DNA of 11,931 nt from CAG-791 sp964386925 (GTDB taxonomy: Bacteria; Bacillota; Clostridia; Lachnospirales; Lachnospiraceae). Below the pieces are notes generated by a model. That model saw only the letters and a list, made by a program, of their open reading frames with translations, searched no databases and was not told the origin of the DNA. A program made the translations under genes and the position numbers. The stretch's first letter is position 1; each line of letters opens with the position of its first letter. The stretch spans positions 1-11,931 of the forward strand of contig CAYLUU010000069.1 in NCBI GenBank assembly GCA_964386925.1, in the 5' to 3' direction. Below are positions 1 through 6,265 of the stretch, in pieces.

Positions 1-1
1 T

Positions 2-121
2 TCAAATACATTCGCTCTTGTCTTTTGCTCTCAGACATGTCTTTGCATACGCTTCATCATAATTGATACCAACCAGCAGTACATTCCGGTATAACTCACA
101 ATGGATTCCGGAATTTCCCGG
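2..121 (-). pseudogene. Remnant resembling the C-terminus of an AAA-ATPase / PD-(D/E)XK nuclease-family protein
   Basis: Downstream of the AlbA_2 gene the minus strand is open to a TGA at 2-4. The translation contains YRNVLLVGINYDE and ends AKDKSECI. From memory of the family (AAA-ATPase-like domain plus PDDEXK_9, common in Lachnospiraceae and Bacteroidetes), the proteins end with a strand of the form N-[LV]-L-L-V-G-I-N-Y-D followed by a K-x-H/S-x-C-x-I segment. Here about nine extra residues separate the two parts. No nuclease core or ATPase domain precedes it, and the open frame upstream runs into the AlbA_2 gene in another frame. I therefore read it as a 5'-truncated gene fragment. The resemblance is by eye and covers only about 30 residues, so a chance match is possible. 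Confidence 0.35.
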
Positions 122-122
122 A

Positions 123-1502
123 TCAATACATTTCCGAACTCCGGACGTATACGCTGAGTTTCCCATTTCCTTTCTGTTCCAGTTCATTCGCATCACATAA
201 CTCCTTGAGAAGCCTGAACGCCTTCGTCGTCCCGGCGCCAATCAGTTCTTCTGTTTGTTTCCGGGTAATGCTTCCGTTTGCTCGGGCGTACTCCGTGATC
301 TTCCGCTTTTCTTCCAGCACAGACGCCTTCGCATGTTTTTCATCTGCGTAATAGCGAACTTGTTCTTTCACAGATGCCTTGGCATGTTCGTCACTCCAGG
401 AATAGCTGGCATGCTCCTCATTCCTATTCGGCAGAGTTACGCGGAAAACTCCCTTGGCTGTTTCAAACTCCGGCTGAGCTGGATTATTTTTGTATGCACG
501 TTCAATCTTCCCTACTCCAGTACCATAGCTTTCAATCAGCTTCATTCGATAGAATACAGCCGCCAGATTCGGATTTCTCGACTGCGATACTCCCAGAAAA
601 ATTGATTTCAGTTCCAGTCCGGAGACAAGTCCTCCAAGAGACACAAACTCAACTCGATCCTCATAGATATTCACCAGATTGCTGCCACTCATGGAATAAT
701 CCCGATGGACCATACTGTTCAGCAAAGCTTCCCTGACGGCATCCTCCGGGTAGTCTCTCTTGTCAATCCGGTTTAGGCCGGAAAAAGTTGCCTTCGTTCT
801 GTTCAGTAAATCAATGAACTGGTAGACTTCCTCCAATTGCTGCAGAATCGAACCCGAAAATTCCTTTCTATCGCGAAAGATCTCCTTATCTGTTCCCTGA
901 AACAAAGCCACCTTTGTCGTCGTCTCACACTGATCTGATAACAGCAGCGCCAGATTGGTATAAAGCCCATCTTCTCCGATGAGCTTCATGGTTCTCATCT
1001 GAGAAGGTCCGATTTCAATGGATCTGCATCCCATTTGTTCATTCAATGTATGGAAGGTCAGGTCTTGATTCAGACTTCTGCATGATTCGTAGGATCGACC
1101 GCTGTTCTCGAGGAGCATCTCTCGAATTCCCTCCTCCGACACAGGTTGGGTTGAACTTCCTTTTCTTACATAAACTCCACCAGGTTTCAATCCCTTGTCA
1201 CGCAGATAATACGGTCTGTTCGTTCCGGTTGTCACCTCAATTGCGATAACCTGCTTTCCTTCGATCTCTACGCTATTCACGTGTACAAAGGGCATCACAT
1301 CCGGTGCCAGAGAATCCTTCAGTGAACCAGCAATCTGCAGCATCACCCCATCCGGATCGTCAACTCCCAGAATACTGCCATCCTTACGGATCCCGACATA
1401 TACCATGCCGCCTTCCGCATTCGCAAAGCCAATCACTTCCCTACGGATATCCGCAACATATTCCTGTTTAAATTCAATATTTTGATTTTCGAATGGCTGC
1501 AT
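123..1502 (-). CDS. AlbA_2 (Schlafen-type) domain protein with GHKL-like ATPase domain and C-terminal winged helix; putative transcriptional regulator
   Basis: The 459-residue product has the usual architecture of the 'ATP-binding protein / DNA-binding protein' family. Residues 6-125 form an AlbA_2 domain, with IEFKQEY at the start, FANAEGG and GGVYVRKGSS. Residues about 250-345 form a HATPase_c_4-like domain, with REALLNSMVHRDY as the helix bearing the N-box Asn and YGTGVGKI as a glycine-rich ATP-lid motif. Residues about 400-455 form a winged-helix-like end. Such proteins are thought to be DNA-binding regulators, but the target here is unknown. The open frame extends 20 codons further upstream. 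I chose the ATG at 1502 because AAGGAG lies 6 bases before it and the AlbA_2 domain begins just after. Residues 362-395 are a repetitive linker with three copies of an EHAKAS-type octapeptide. The gene follows the acyltransferase by 56 bases. Confidence 0.85.
   Translation of the reverse strand: MQPFENQNIEFKQEYVADIRREVIGFANAEGGMVYVGIRKDGSILGVDDPDGVMLQIAGSLKDSLAPDVMPFVHVNSVEIEGKQVIAIEVTTGTNRPYYLRDKGLKPGGVYVRKGSSTQPVSEEGIREMLLENSGRSYESCRSLNQDLTFHTLNEQMGCRSIEIGPSQMRTMKLIGEDGLYTNLALLLSDQCETTTKVALFQGTDKEIFRDRKEFSGSILQQLEEVYQFIDLLNRTKATFSGLNRIDKRDYPEDAVREALLNSMVHRDYSMSGSNLVNIYEDRVEFVSLGGLVSGLELKSIFLGVSQSRNPNLAAVFYRMKLIESYGTGVGKIERAYKNNPAQPEFETAKGVFRVTLPNRNEEHASYSWSDEHAKASVKEQVRYYADEKHAKASVLEEKRKITEYARANGSITRKQTEELIGAGTTKAFRLLKELCDANELEQKGNGKLSVYVRSSEMY
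318..419 (-). repeat. Three-copy octapeptide-coding repeat in the AlbA_2 protein linker
   Basis: The linker between the ATPase-like and winged-helix domains encodes EEHASYSW (396-419), DEHAKASV (369-392) and EKHAKASV (318-341). On the plus strand the last two copies share the pattern GA(C/T)GCCTT(C/G)GCATGTT. Spacing is uneven (27 and 51 bases), so this is a degenerate in-frame repeat and not a clean tandem array. It probably lengthens a flexible linker. Confidence 0.6.
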
Positions 1503-1516
1503 TCCTTTCTCCTTTC

Positions 1517-1552
1517 GTTCTTTCTCTGTATTCATTCTAAGAAAGAAAGAAC
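1517..1552 (-). promoter_or_regulatory. Inverted repeat just upstream of the AlbA_2 gene's ribosome binding site
   Basis: The nine bases gttctttct at 1517-1525 and agaaagaac at 1544-1552 are perfect inverted complements separated by 18 bases. The repeat lies in the 56-base gap between the acyltransferase stop and the AlbA_2 start, and ends about 5 bases before the AAGGAG Shine-Dalgarno sequence. It could be an operator or a leader hairpin. It is also purine/pyrimidine-rich, so it may be fortuitous. It has no T-tract suitable for a terminator. Confidence 0.3.
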
Positions 1553-1558
1553 CGGTTG

Positions 1559-3121
1559 TCAAAGGAAAATAGCTCGTCTACCTGTATACATAACAGCTGC
1601 ACTCACGACAAACACGAAAGAAATGCCCCACACCGCAGGCGGTGTATTCCACAGCAGTTTGATTGTCTTCAGCAGCAAAACATACCAGGCTGCATTTCCA
1701 AGAATAATACACAATGCCCTTGCAGCAGCCGTCAGTAAATTTCTCTGTTCCGTATCGATGCTGCTCTTTGCCTCATTTGTCTTCTCCTGTCCTCGCCTCC
1801 AAGAACTTCGGAACAAAAGAATCGCAGCTATTAACGGAATCAAAGCCGCAATCATCAGCAGAATCATCGCGATCCCTTTGCCCATTCCATTCATCAGGAT
1901 ACATTTAGCATATTGGGCCAGCAGAAAGGCCGAGGCCACAACCGTGATTGAGTAACAAAGAGCCATTTTTTCCTTGGCCATCTTTTGAAGCTCTTTAGGC
2001 TGAATCAGTACTTTCCCAAATCGATTCAGAATGAATGCCAGAAGGGAAGAAACGCCAAGCACAACAAAAAAGCTAATTGCTTCAGAAAATTCAAACCGCA
2101 ACGTATCCGTCGTCATATACTCCGCAGCCGTCACAATGCCCAGATTCATATGACAGGCGAAGATCACCAGCGAATTTCTTCCCCAGAAGCTCAATATGGA
2201 AGAGACGCATTCCGGGATCATCCGGCATAACAGGATAACCGCACAGGATCCTGACAATCCCCGCGCGTAGTACCGAATTGGATTCCCGATCAGCGAATAA
2301 TGCAGATCCGTATAGGAAGCCGAAACCGTCAGGGCTAAGCTTATTCCCAGCAAAATTGCCCCAGCCACCAGTCGTCCCATACGCCTTTTGGCTGCTCTCC
2401 CGCTTACCTGCTCAGCAGCTTCCTTATTCCGTCCTATCCCATTCCGTCCTGTCCCAGTATGGTTCCATCCTGAACCAATAAGATTCCATCCTATACCAAT
2501 ACTACACGTATTCTTCCAGCGTTCCTGCAGCACCGCCAGCAGCCAGCCAATTTCCATCCAGAGGAATCCAATCAATCCTCTGTTCACTACGTTGACAACT
2601 GACCAGCCTGTCAGCAAATCCGGATCCGGGACAGCAAAATAAAATCTCCCGGAAAACCACGTAGAGAAAACCAGAATCAACAGCGCCAGTACAGCTCGCG
2701 CGGCAGGCTTCTGCCGATGAACAATATAGAACACAATCTCCGCAAGGAACAATGCCGGCAGAAACCACAGTGTCCCAATGCCGATCCCACTCAATGCAGT
2801 TGGGATATTCGCTCCAAATTTATCCAGGCTGCTCGAGAAACGAAGGAATATAAGACTCAGAATTGAAAAAGTCAGATATGGATACAACAGGCTTCCCGCC
2901 TTCTTACATACGAAGGCTCGCAAATTCCTCGAAGACTGCGGCCTTGAACCTGCCAGTATCCCAGACAAAATAAAGAATAACGGAATATGAAATCCGTAAA
3001 TCCAGCGTACGAGGAACGTATCCATGGAAACAATGTGTCCCAGAACAACCAGCAGAATCCCCACTCCTCTTGCTGCATCCAGATATTGAATTCTTAGGGG
3101 CTGATTGTTCTGATTACACAT
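1559..3121 (-). CDS. Acyltransferase-3 family integral membrane protein with C-terminal membrane extension
   Basis: The product is about 520 residues, longer than the 340-380 typical of the acyltransferase-3 (COG3594 / OafA-like) family. The N-terminus has the family signature RIQYLDAARGVGILLVVLGH, whose His (about 30) is the conserved catalytic-region residue. It is followed by GFHIPLFFILSG, typical of transmembrane segment 2. A later LSFWGRNSL...H motif near residue 320 also fits. The family transfers acetyl or other acyl groups to sugars or cell-surface polymers; the substrate here is unknown. Residues about 207-232 form a Gly/Asn/Trp heptad repeat in a loop. Residues about 385-520 add roughly four hydrophobic segments beyond the usual domain. 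The start is GTG at 3124 or, as chosen, the adjacent ATG at 3121; AAAGG lies 7 or 10 bases upstream. The gene begins 79 bases after rnfB, with no clear promoter between them. Confidence 0.85.
   Translation of the reverse strand: MCNQNNQPLRIQYLDAARGVGILLVVLGHIVSMDTFLVRWIYGFHIPLFFILSGILAGSRPQSSRNLRAFVCKKAGSLLYPYLTFSILSLIFLRFSSSLDKFGANIPTALSGIGIGTLWFLPALFLAEIVFYIVHRQKPAARAVLALLILVFSTWFSGRFYFAVPDPDLLTGWSVVNVVNRGLIGFLWMEIGWLLAVLQERWKNTCSIGIGWNLIGSGWNHTGTGRNGIGRNKEAAEQVSGRAAKRRMGRLVAGAILLGISLALTVSASYTDLHYSLIGNPIRYYARGLSGSCAVILLCRMIPECVSSILSFWGRNSLVIFACHMNLGIVTAAEYMTTDTLRFEFSEAISFFVVLGVSSLLAFILNRFGKVLIQPKELQKMAKEKMALCYSITVVASAFLLAQYAKCILMNGMGKGIAMILLMIAALIPLIAAILLFRSSWRRGQEKTNEAKSSIDTEQRNLLTAAARALCIILGNAAWYVLLLKTIKLLWNTPPAVWGISFVFVVSAAVMYTGRRAIFL
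2426..2503 (-). repeat. 21-base in-frame tandem repeat (minisatellite) inside the acyltransferase gene
   Basis: Three full 21-base units lie at 2441-2461, 2462-2482 and 2483-2503, with a shortened 15-base unit at 2426-2440. On the plus strand each begins (A/G)TTCC(A/G)TCCT. The period equals seven codons, so the gene encodes SIGIGWN, LIGSGWN, HTGTGRN and GIGRN in series. Copy-number change would keep the reading frame. The repeat falls in a hydrophilic loop between two predicted membrane segments. Confidence 0.85.
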
Positions 3122-3200
3122 CACTACATTACCTTTGTATCTATCAGATTAGCGACCGATTCACGTCGAAATCGACAGACGACAAGCAAATACGTACCTT

Positions 3201-4019
3201 TTACTTCTTCGCCAGATTCAGGATCGCATGCTTCGGACATTTCTCGGCGCAGGCTCCGCAGCCGACGCATTTTGCAGGATCAATGACAGCTACGTTGTCT
3301 GTGACGTGAACCGCATCGGACTGACAAGTGCGTTCGCACATGCGACAGGCAATGCAGGAAGTCTTGCAGACGGCCATGGCTGCCTTGCCGAGGTCATGGT
3401 TCGAGCACTGCACCAGTACCTTCTCCGAGGCAGGCTTTAATGAGATCAGGTGCTGCGGACAGGCCTTGATGCACTTGCCGCAGGCGGTGCAGACAGATGA
3501 ATCCACCACTGCAACACCATTCACGATATGCAGAGCATCGAACTCGCATACCTTGACGCAGTCTCCGAGGCCAATGCATCCATAGGCACATTCCTTCGAC
3601 CCGCCGAAGAGCGTCTTCGCCGCCTTACAGCTGTCCACTCTTCCGTCATATTCGTATAAGCTCTTCGCGTTCTCTTTGGTCCCATTGCAGGCTACAAACG
3701 ACACCTGCCGCTCCATCGCATCTGCAGAGGTTCCAAGGAGCGCCGCGAGCTTCGCCGCAACGTCCGGCCCGCCGACTGCACATTTCGTGCAGGGCACAGG
3801 CTCCTCGGCATTCGGATCCTGCTCTGCCAGCGCATGTGCGTAGTCATCGCACCCCGCATATCCACAGCCGCCGCAGTTGGCACCGGGAAGCTGCTCACGA
3901 AGCTCCAGGAACAGCGGATCCTCCTGCACAGCGAACACCTTCGAGGCATAGGACAAGAGGATGCCGGCTATGAGCGCCACCACGAGGATCAGAACAATTG
4001 CACTGATTATGATATTCAT
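3201..4019 (-). CDS. rnfB: Rnf complex subunit B, polyferredoxin
   Basis: RnfB is the ferredoxin-facing iron-sulfur subunit that passes electrons from reduced ferredoxin into the Rnf complex at the cytoplasmic membrane face. The 272-residue protein begins with one membrane anchor (about residues 3-25). An Fe-S domain follows, with ANCGGCGYAGC (C49, C52, C57) and a further Cys pair at C77 and C80. Four [4Fe-4S] ferredoxin-type motifs come next: C144/C148/C154/C158, C177/C180/C183/C187, C222/C225/C228/C232 and C251/C254/C257/C261. This matches the long multi-cluster clostridial form. The start ATG has AGAGGA five bases upstream. It is the last gene of the operon, 106 bases after rnfA, the only sizeable gap within the operon. 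Confidence 0.96.
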   Translation of the reverse strand: MNIIISAIVLILVVALIAGILLSYASKVFAVQEDPLFLELREQLPGANCGGCGYAGCDDYAHALAEQDPNAEEPVPCTKCAVGGPDVAAKLAALLGTSADAMERQVSFVACNGTKENAKSLYEYDGRVDSCKAAKTLFGGSKECAYGCIGLGDCVKVCEFDALHIVNGVAVVDSSVCTACGKCIKACPQHLISLKPASEKVLVQCSNHDLGKAAMAVCKTSCIACRMCERTCQSDAVHVTDNVAVIDPAKCVGCGACAEKCPKHAILNLAKK

Positions 4020-4039
4020 CTTATTCCTCTTCTATTAAT

Positions 4040-4054
4040 CGTGAAAACTTCACG
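4040..4054 (-). other. Short stem-loop just upstream of rnfB
   Basis: The sequence cgtgaaaacttcacg is a perfect 6-base-pair inverted repeat with a 3-base loop. It lies about 20 bases before the rnfB start codon and close to its Shine-Dalgarno sequence. In the message it could affect ribosome access or RNA stability. No T-tract follows, so it is not an intrinsic terminator. Confidence 0.5.
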
Positions 4055-4079
4055 CAAACTCAACCCTTGCATGATACCC

Positions 4080-4111
4080 GGATTGCTACGCGCTATGCGC
4101 TTTTGCAATCC
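4080..4111 (-). other. Interrupted stem-loop in the rnfA-rnfB intergenic region
   Basis: GGATTGC at 4080-4086 pairs with GCAATCC at 4105-4111. An inner GCGC/GCGC stem (4090-4093 with 4097-4100) has a 3-base loop, and the two stems are separated by an asymmetric internal loop of 3 and 4 bases. It sits 14 bases downstream of the rnfA stop. On the minus strand it is followed by GGGTATCATG and not by a T-run, so processing, 3'-end protection of the upstream message or regulation is more plausible than termination. Confidence 0.6.
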
Positions 4112-4125
4112 TTAAAACCTAGGTG

Positions 4126-4734
4126 TCATATCATCCCCGAGAATCCCATGAATGCCAGCGACAGGATGGCGGCCGTGGTCAGGATGATCGGCACGCCGCG
4201 GAAGGACTCCGGAATTGCACTCTGATCCTGGAGCTTCGTCCGGACACCTGCCATGAGCATCATGGCAAACCAGAATCCGAGGCCGCCGCCGAAGCCCTGA
4301 ATCACCGCATAGGCATAGGCCGCTGCAAAGGACCCCACCGCTGCCACCGTGTAATCTTCTGTGTTGGAGATGCAGACACCGAGAACGGCACAGTTGGTTG
4401 TGATAAGAGGCAGGTAAATGCCGAGCGACGTATACAGCGCCGGCATATTTTTCTTCATGAACATCTCAATGAACTGCACCAGTGCCGCGATGACGAGGAT
4501 GAAGACCACCGTCTGCATGTACTCAATGCCGCAGGACAGGAGCAGCTGCTGGATCGGGAAGGTCACGATGGAGGCAAGCCCCATGACGAGCGTCACGGCA
4601 ATACCCATGCCCTTTGCGCTGTCCAGATCCTTCGAGACGCCGAGGAACGGGCAGATACCCAGGAACTGCGCCAGCGGATAGTTGTTGACGAGGACCATCG
4701 AGATGATGATCAGGACCATTTTCGTAAAGCTCAT
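4126..4734 (-). CDS. rnfA: Rnf complex subunit A, integral membrane protein
   Basis: RnfA is one of the two related six-helix membrane subunits (RnfA and RnfE, homologues of NqrE and NqrD) at the ion-translocating core. The 202-residue product has the family motifs VNNYPLAQFLGICPFLGVS near the N-terminus and TTNCAVLGV near residue 114. In the solved Rnf/Nqr complexes, cysteines in these two segments, together with their RnfE partners, hold an intramembrane [2Fe-2S] cluster. The start is ambiguous. A GTG at 4740 overlaps the rnfE stop (GTGA) with only 4 bases to AGGAGG, while the ATG at 4734 lies 10 bases from it. I chose ATG because family members start close to this point (M-S-x-T-K). Translation is probably coupled to rnfE. 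Confidence 0.95.
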   Translation of the reverse strand: MSFTKMVLIIISMVLVNNYPLAQFLGICPFLGVSKDLDSAKGMGIAVTLVMGLASIVTFPIQQLLLSCGIEYMQTVVFILVIAALVQFIEMFMKKNMPALYTSLGIYLPLITTNCAVLGVCISNTEDYTVAAVGSFAAAYAYAVIQGFGGGLGFWFAMMLMAGVRTKLQDQSAIPESFRGVPIILTTAAILSLAFMGFSGMI

Positions 4735-4736
4735 CG

Positions 4737-5648
4737 TCACTTTGCCTCCTTCTGCATCTTCTCTGTCTTATCCACCTTCTCCATCTTAATCTTCTCTTCT
4801 GCCGCCTTTGCAATCTTCATTGCAGCAGCTGTCTTCTCATCCAGGCCGGCATTCCCATGCTCACCGGCAAGACTTCTGTTCGCAGAATTGCCGCTGCAGA
4901 CACCGGAATCTCCAGATTCTGCTGCCTTCTGCTCCGGCGTGCAGGTGCTCTCGCTTACGCACCCGCTGCAGCCAAAGTCCTTACGGATCTTCGACTTGTC
5001 CCTCGTGATGTAATGCACGAAAGCCATCACGCAGGCGAAGACGAAAAAGCCGCCCGGCACCATCGTCATGATCGACATGCCCGGAATGAAATTCGACAGA
5101 ATCGGAATCCCCTTAAAGCCCGGTGCCAATCCGAACCAGTCTCCCGAAAGCCACGTGCCGGAGCCCAGAATCTCACGGATTGAGCCCATGACGCACAGCG
5201 TCAGCGTAAAGCCAAGCCCCATGCCAAGGCCGTCCAGTGCGGAATCCAGCACGTTGTTCTTCGAAGCGAACATCTCGGCGCGGCCGAGAATAATACAGTT
5301 CACGACGATCAGCGGCAGATAAAGGCCCAGCGCCGAATACAGCGACGGCACGAAGGCCTGCAGGAGCATCTGCACAATCGTCACAAACCCTGCAATCACG
5401 GTGATAAAACAGGGAATTCGCACCTTATCCGGAATCAGCTTATGCAGCGCCGCAATCGCCATATTCGAACAGACGAGAACTGCCGTTGCTGCAAGGCCCA
5501 TGCCAAAGCCCGTCTCCACCGAGGTTGAGGTTGCGAGTGTCGGGCAGGTGCCGATGACCAGGACGAGGACCGGGTTCTCTTTGATCAGTCCGTTGGTCAG
5601 GATACTGAGTTTGGATTTCTCATTCGTTTTCTTCTTGGCTGCTCCCAT
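4737..5648 (-). CDS. rnfE: Rnf complex subunit E, integral membrane protein with Cys-containing C-terminal tail
   Basis: RnfE is the second RnfA-like membrane subunit. The 303-residue protein has a basic N-terminus, then ILTNGLIKENPVLVLVIGTCPTLA (C35) and VVNCIILGR (C118), the cysteine motifs matching those that share a [2Fe-2S] cluster with RnfA. Membrane helices end near residue 215, after which family members are normally nearly finished. Here about 85 extra residues follow. C227, C230, C236 and C251 lie in a Gly/Ser-rich stretch, and a Lys/Glu/Ala-rich, probably helical end runs from about 268 to 303. The start is ATG at 5648, overlapping the rnfG stop by one base (TGATG), with AGGAGG nine bases upstream; a GTG at 5651 is an alternative. 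Confidence 0.95.
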   Translation of the reverse strand: MGAAKKKTNEKSKLSILTNGLIKENPVLVLVIGTCPTLATSTSVETGFGMGLAATAVLVCSNMAIAALHKLIPDKVRIPCFITVIAGFVTIVQMLLQAFVPSLYSALGLYLPLIVVNCIILGRAEMFASKNNVLDSALDGLGMGLGFTLTLCVMGSIREILGSGTWLSGDWFGLAPGFKGIPILSNFIPGMSIMTMVPGGFFVFACVMAFVHYITRDKSKIRKDFGCSGCVSESTCTPEQKAAESGDSGVCSGNSANRSLAGEHGNAGLDEKTAAAMKIAKAAEEKIKMEKVDKTEKMQKEAK

Positions 5649-6265
5649 CACTGCGCACCTCCTAATACCTTGTACTGCTCCAGTGCGAGGTACACACCCT
5701 TATGAATTGCGGTCCCCGACACAGAGGCCCCCGTGATGTATTCGAAGGCAGTGCCATCCGATGTGGTGACGGTCTCCTTCTTCACATCCTGTGCATTCAG
5801 TGCTGTCAGACCATCGTACTGAGCCAGATAGTCCGGCTGCGTATCCTTCGAGCCAACGCCAGGTGTATCCGAGCTGTCCGTCACCTCTACTCCGGTGATC
5901 GCGCCCTCCGCGTCCAGCCCCACCATCATGGTCAGCGTTCCGCCAAAGGATTTGGTCTCCACGGTGATGACATAACCTGCGCCGTTGTCTGCCTGATATA
6001 CCTCGGTCACCTTCGCCGACTGGTCGTCCGAGACGGCGTAGTCACACGCACCCTCCAGACTGGTGAAGGCATCTGCCTCCGTCAGGAGCTCCTTACGCGT
6101 AGCTGTTGCAGACGCTGCCGAATTCGCTGCGATGATCGGTGACGAAATATAGTTGGTCACCGCCAGCAGTGCCGTGGTGATCACGCTGATCACCACCAGG
6201 ATAACGACCGGGTAGACATACTCCCTGCCGAAATTCTCTTTCTCTGCAGATCGATTCCCGCTCAT
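5648..6265 (-). CDS. rnfG: Rnf complex subunit G, FMN-binding subunit
   Basis: RnfG is a membrane-anchored subunit whose extracytoplasmic domain carries a covalently bound FMN. The 205-residue protein has one N-terminal membrane helix (about residues 17-38) and an FMN-binding domain with SFGGTLTMMVGLD, SSDTPGVGSK and the flavinylation region EYITGASVSGTAIHKGV. The usual ApbE target motif is D-x-x-[S/T]-G-A-T, with FMN on the last Thr. Here the Asp is Glu (E175) and the acceptor position is Ser (S181, codon TCT at 5723-5725). The start ATG overlaps the rnfD stop (ATGA) and has GGAGG nine bases upstream. Whether Ser is used as the acceptor cannot be read from the sequence. Confidence 0.95.
   Translation of the reverse strand: MSGNRSAEKENFGREYVYPVVILVVISVITTALLAVTNYISSPIIAANSAASATATRKELLTEADAFTSLEGACDYAVSDDQSAKVTEVYQADNGAGYVITVETKSFGGTLTMMVGLDAEGAITGVEVTDSSDTPGVGSKDTQPDYLAQYDGLTALNAQDVKKETVTTSDGTAFEYITGASVSGTAIHKGVYLALEQYKVLGGAQ

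Noticed and set aside
3165..3176. Perfect inverted repeat gtcgaaatcgac between rnfB and the acyltransferase, considered as the rnf operon terminator
   Set aside because: The stem is only 5 pairs with a 2-base loop and no following T-run, so it is too weak to call a terminator.
4123..5013. Long plus-strand open frame (about 296 codons) opposite rnfA and rnfE
   Set aside because: It lies antisense to well-recognised genes, has a His/Arg/Asp-rich shadow composition, and shows no family motif or ribosome binding site.
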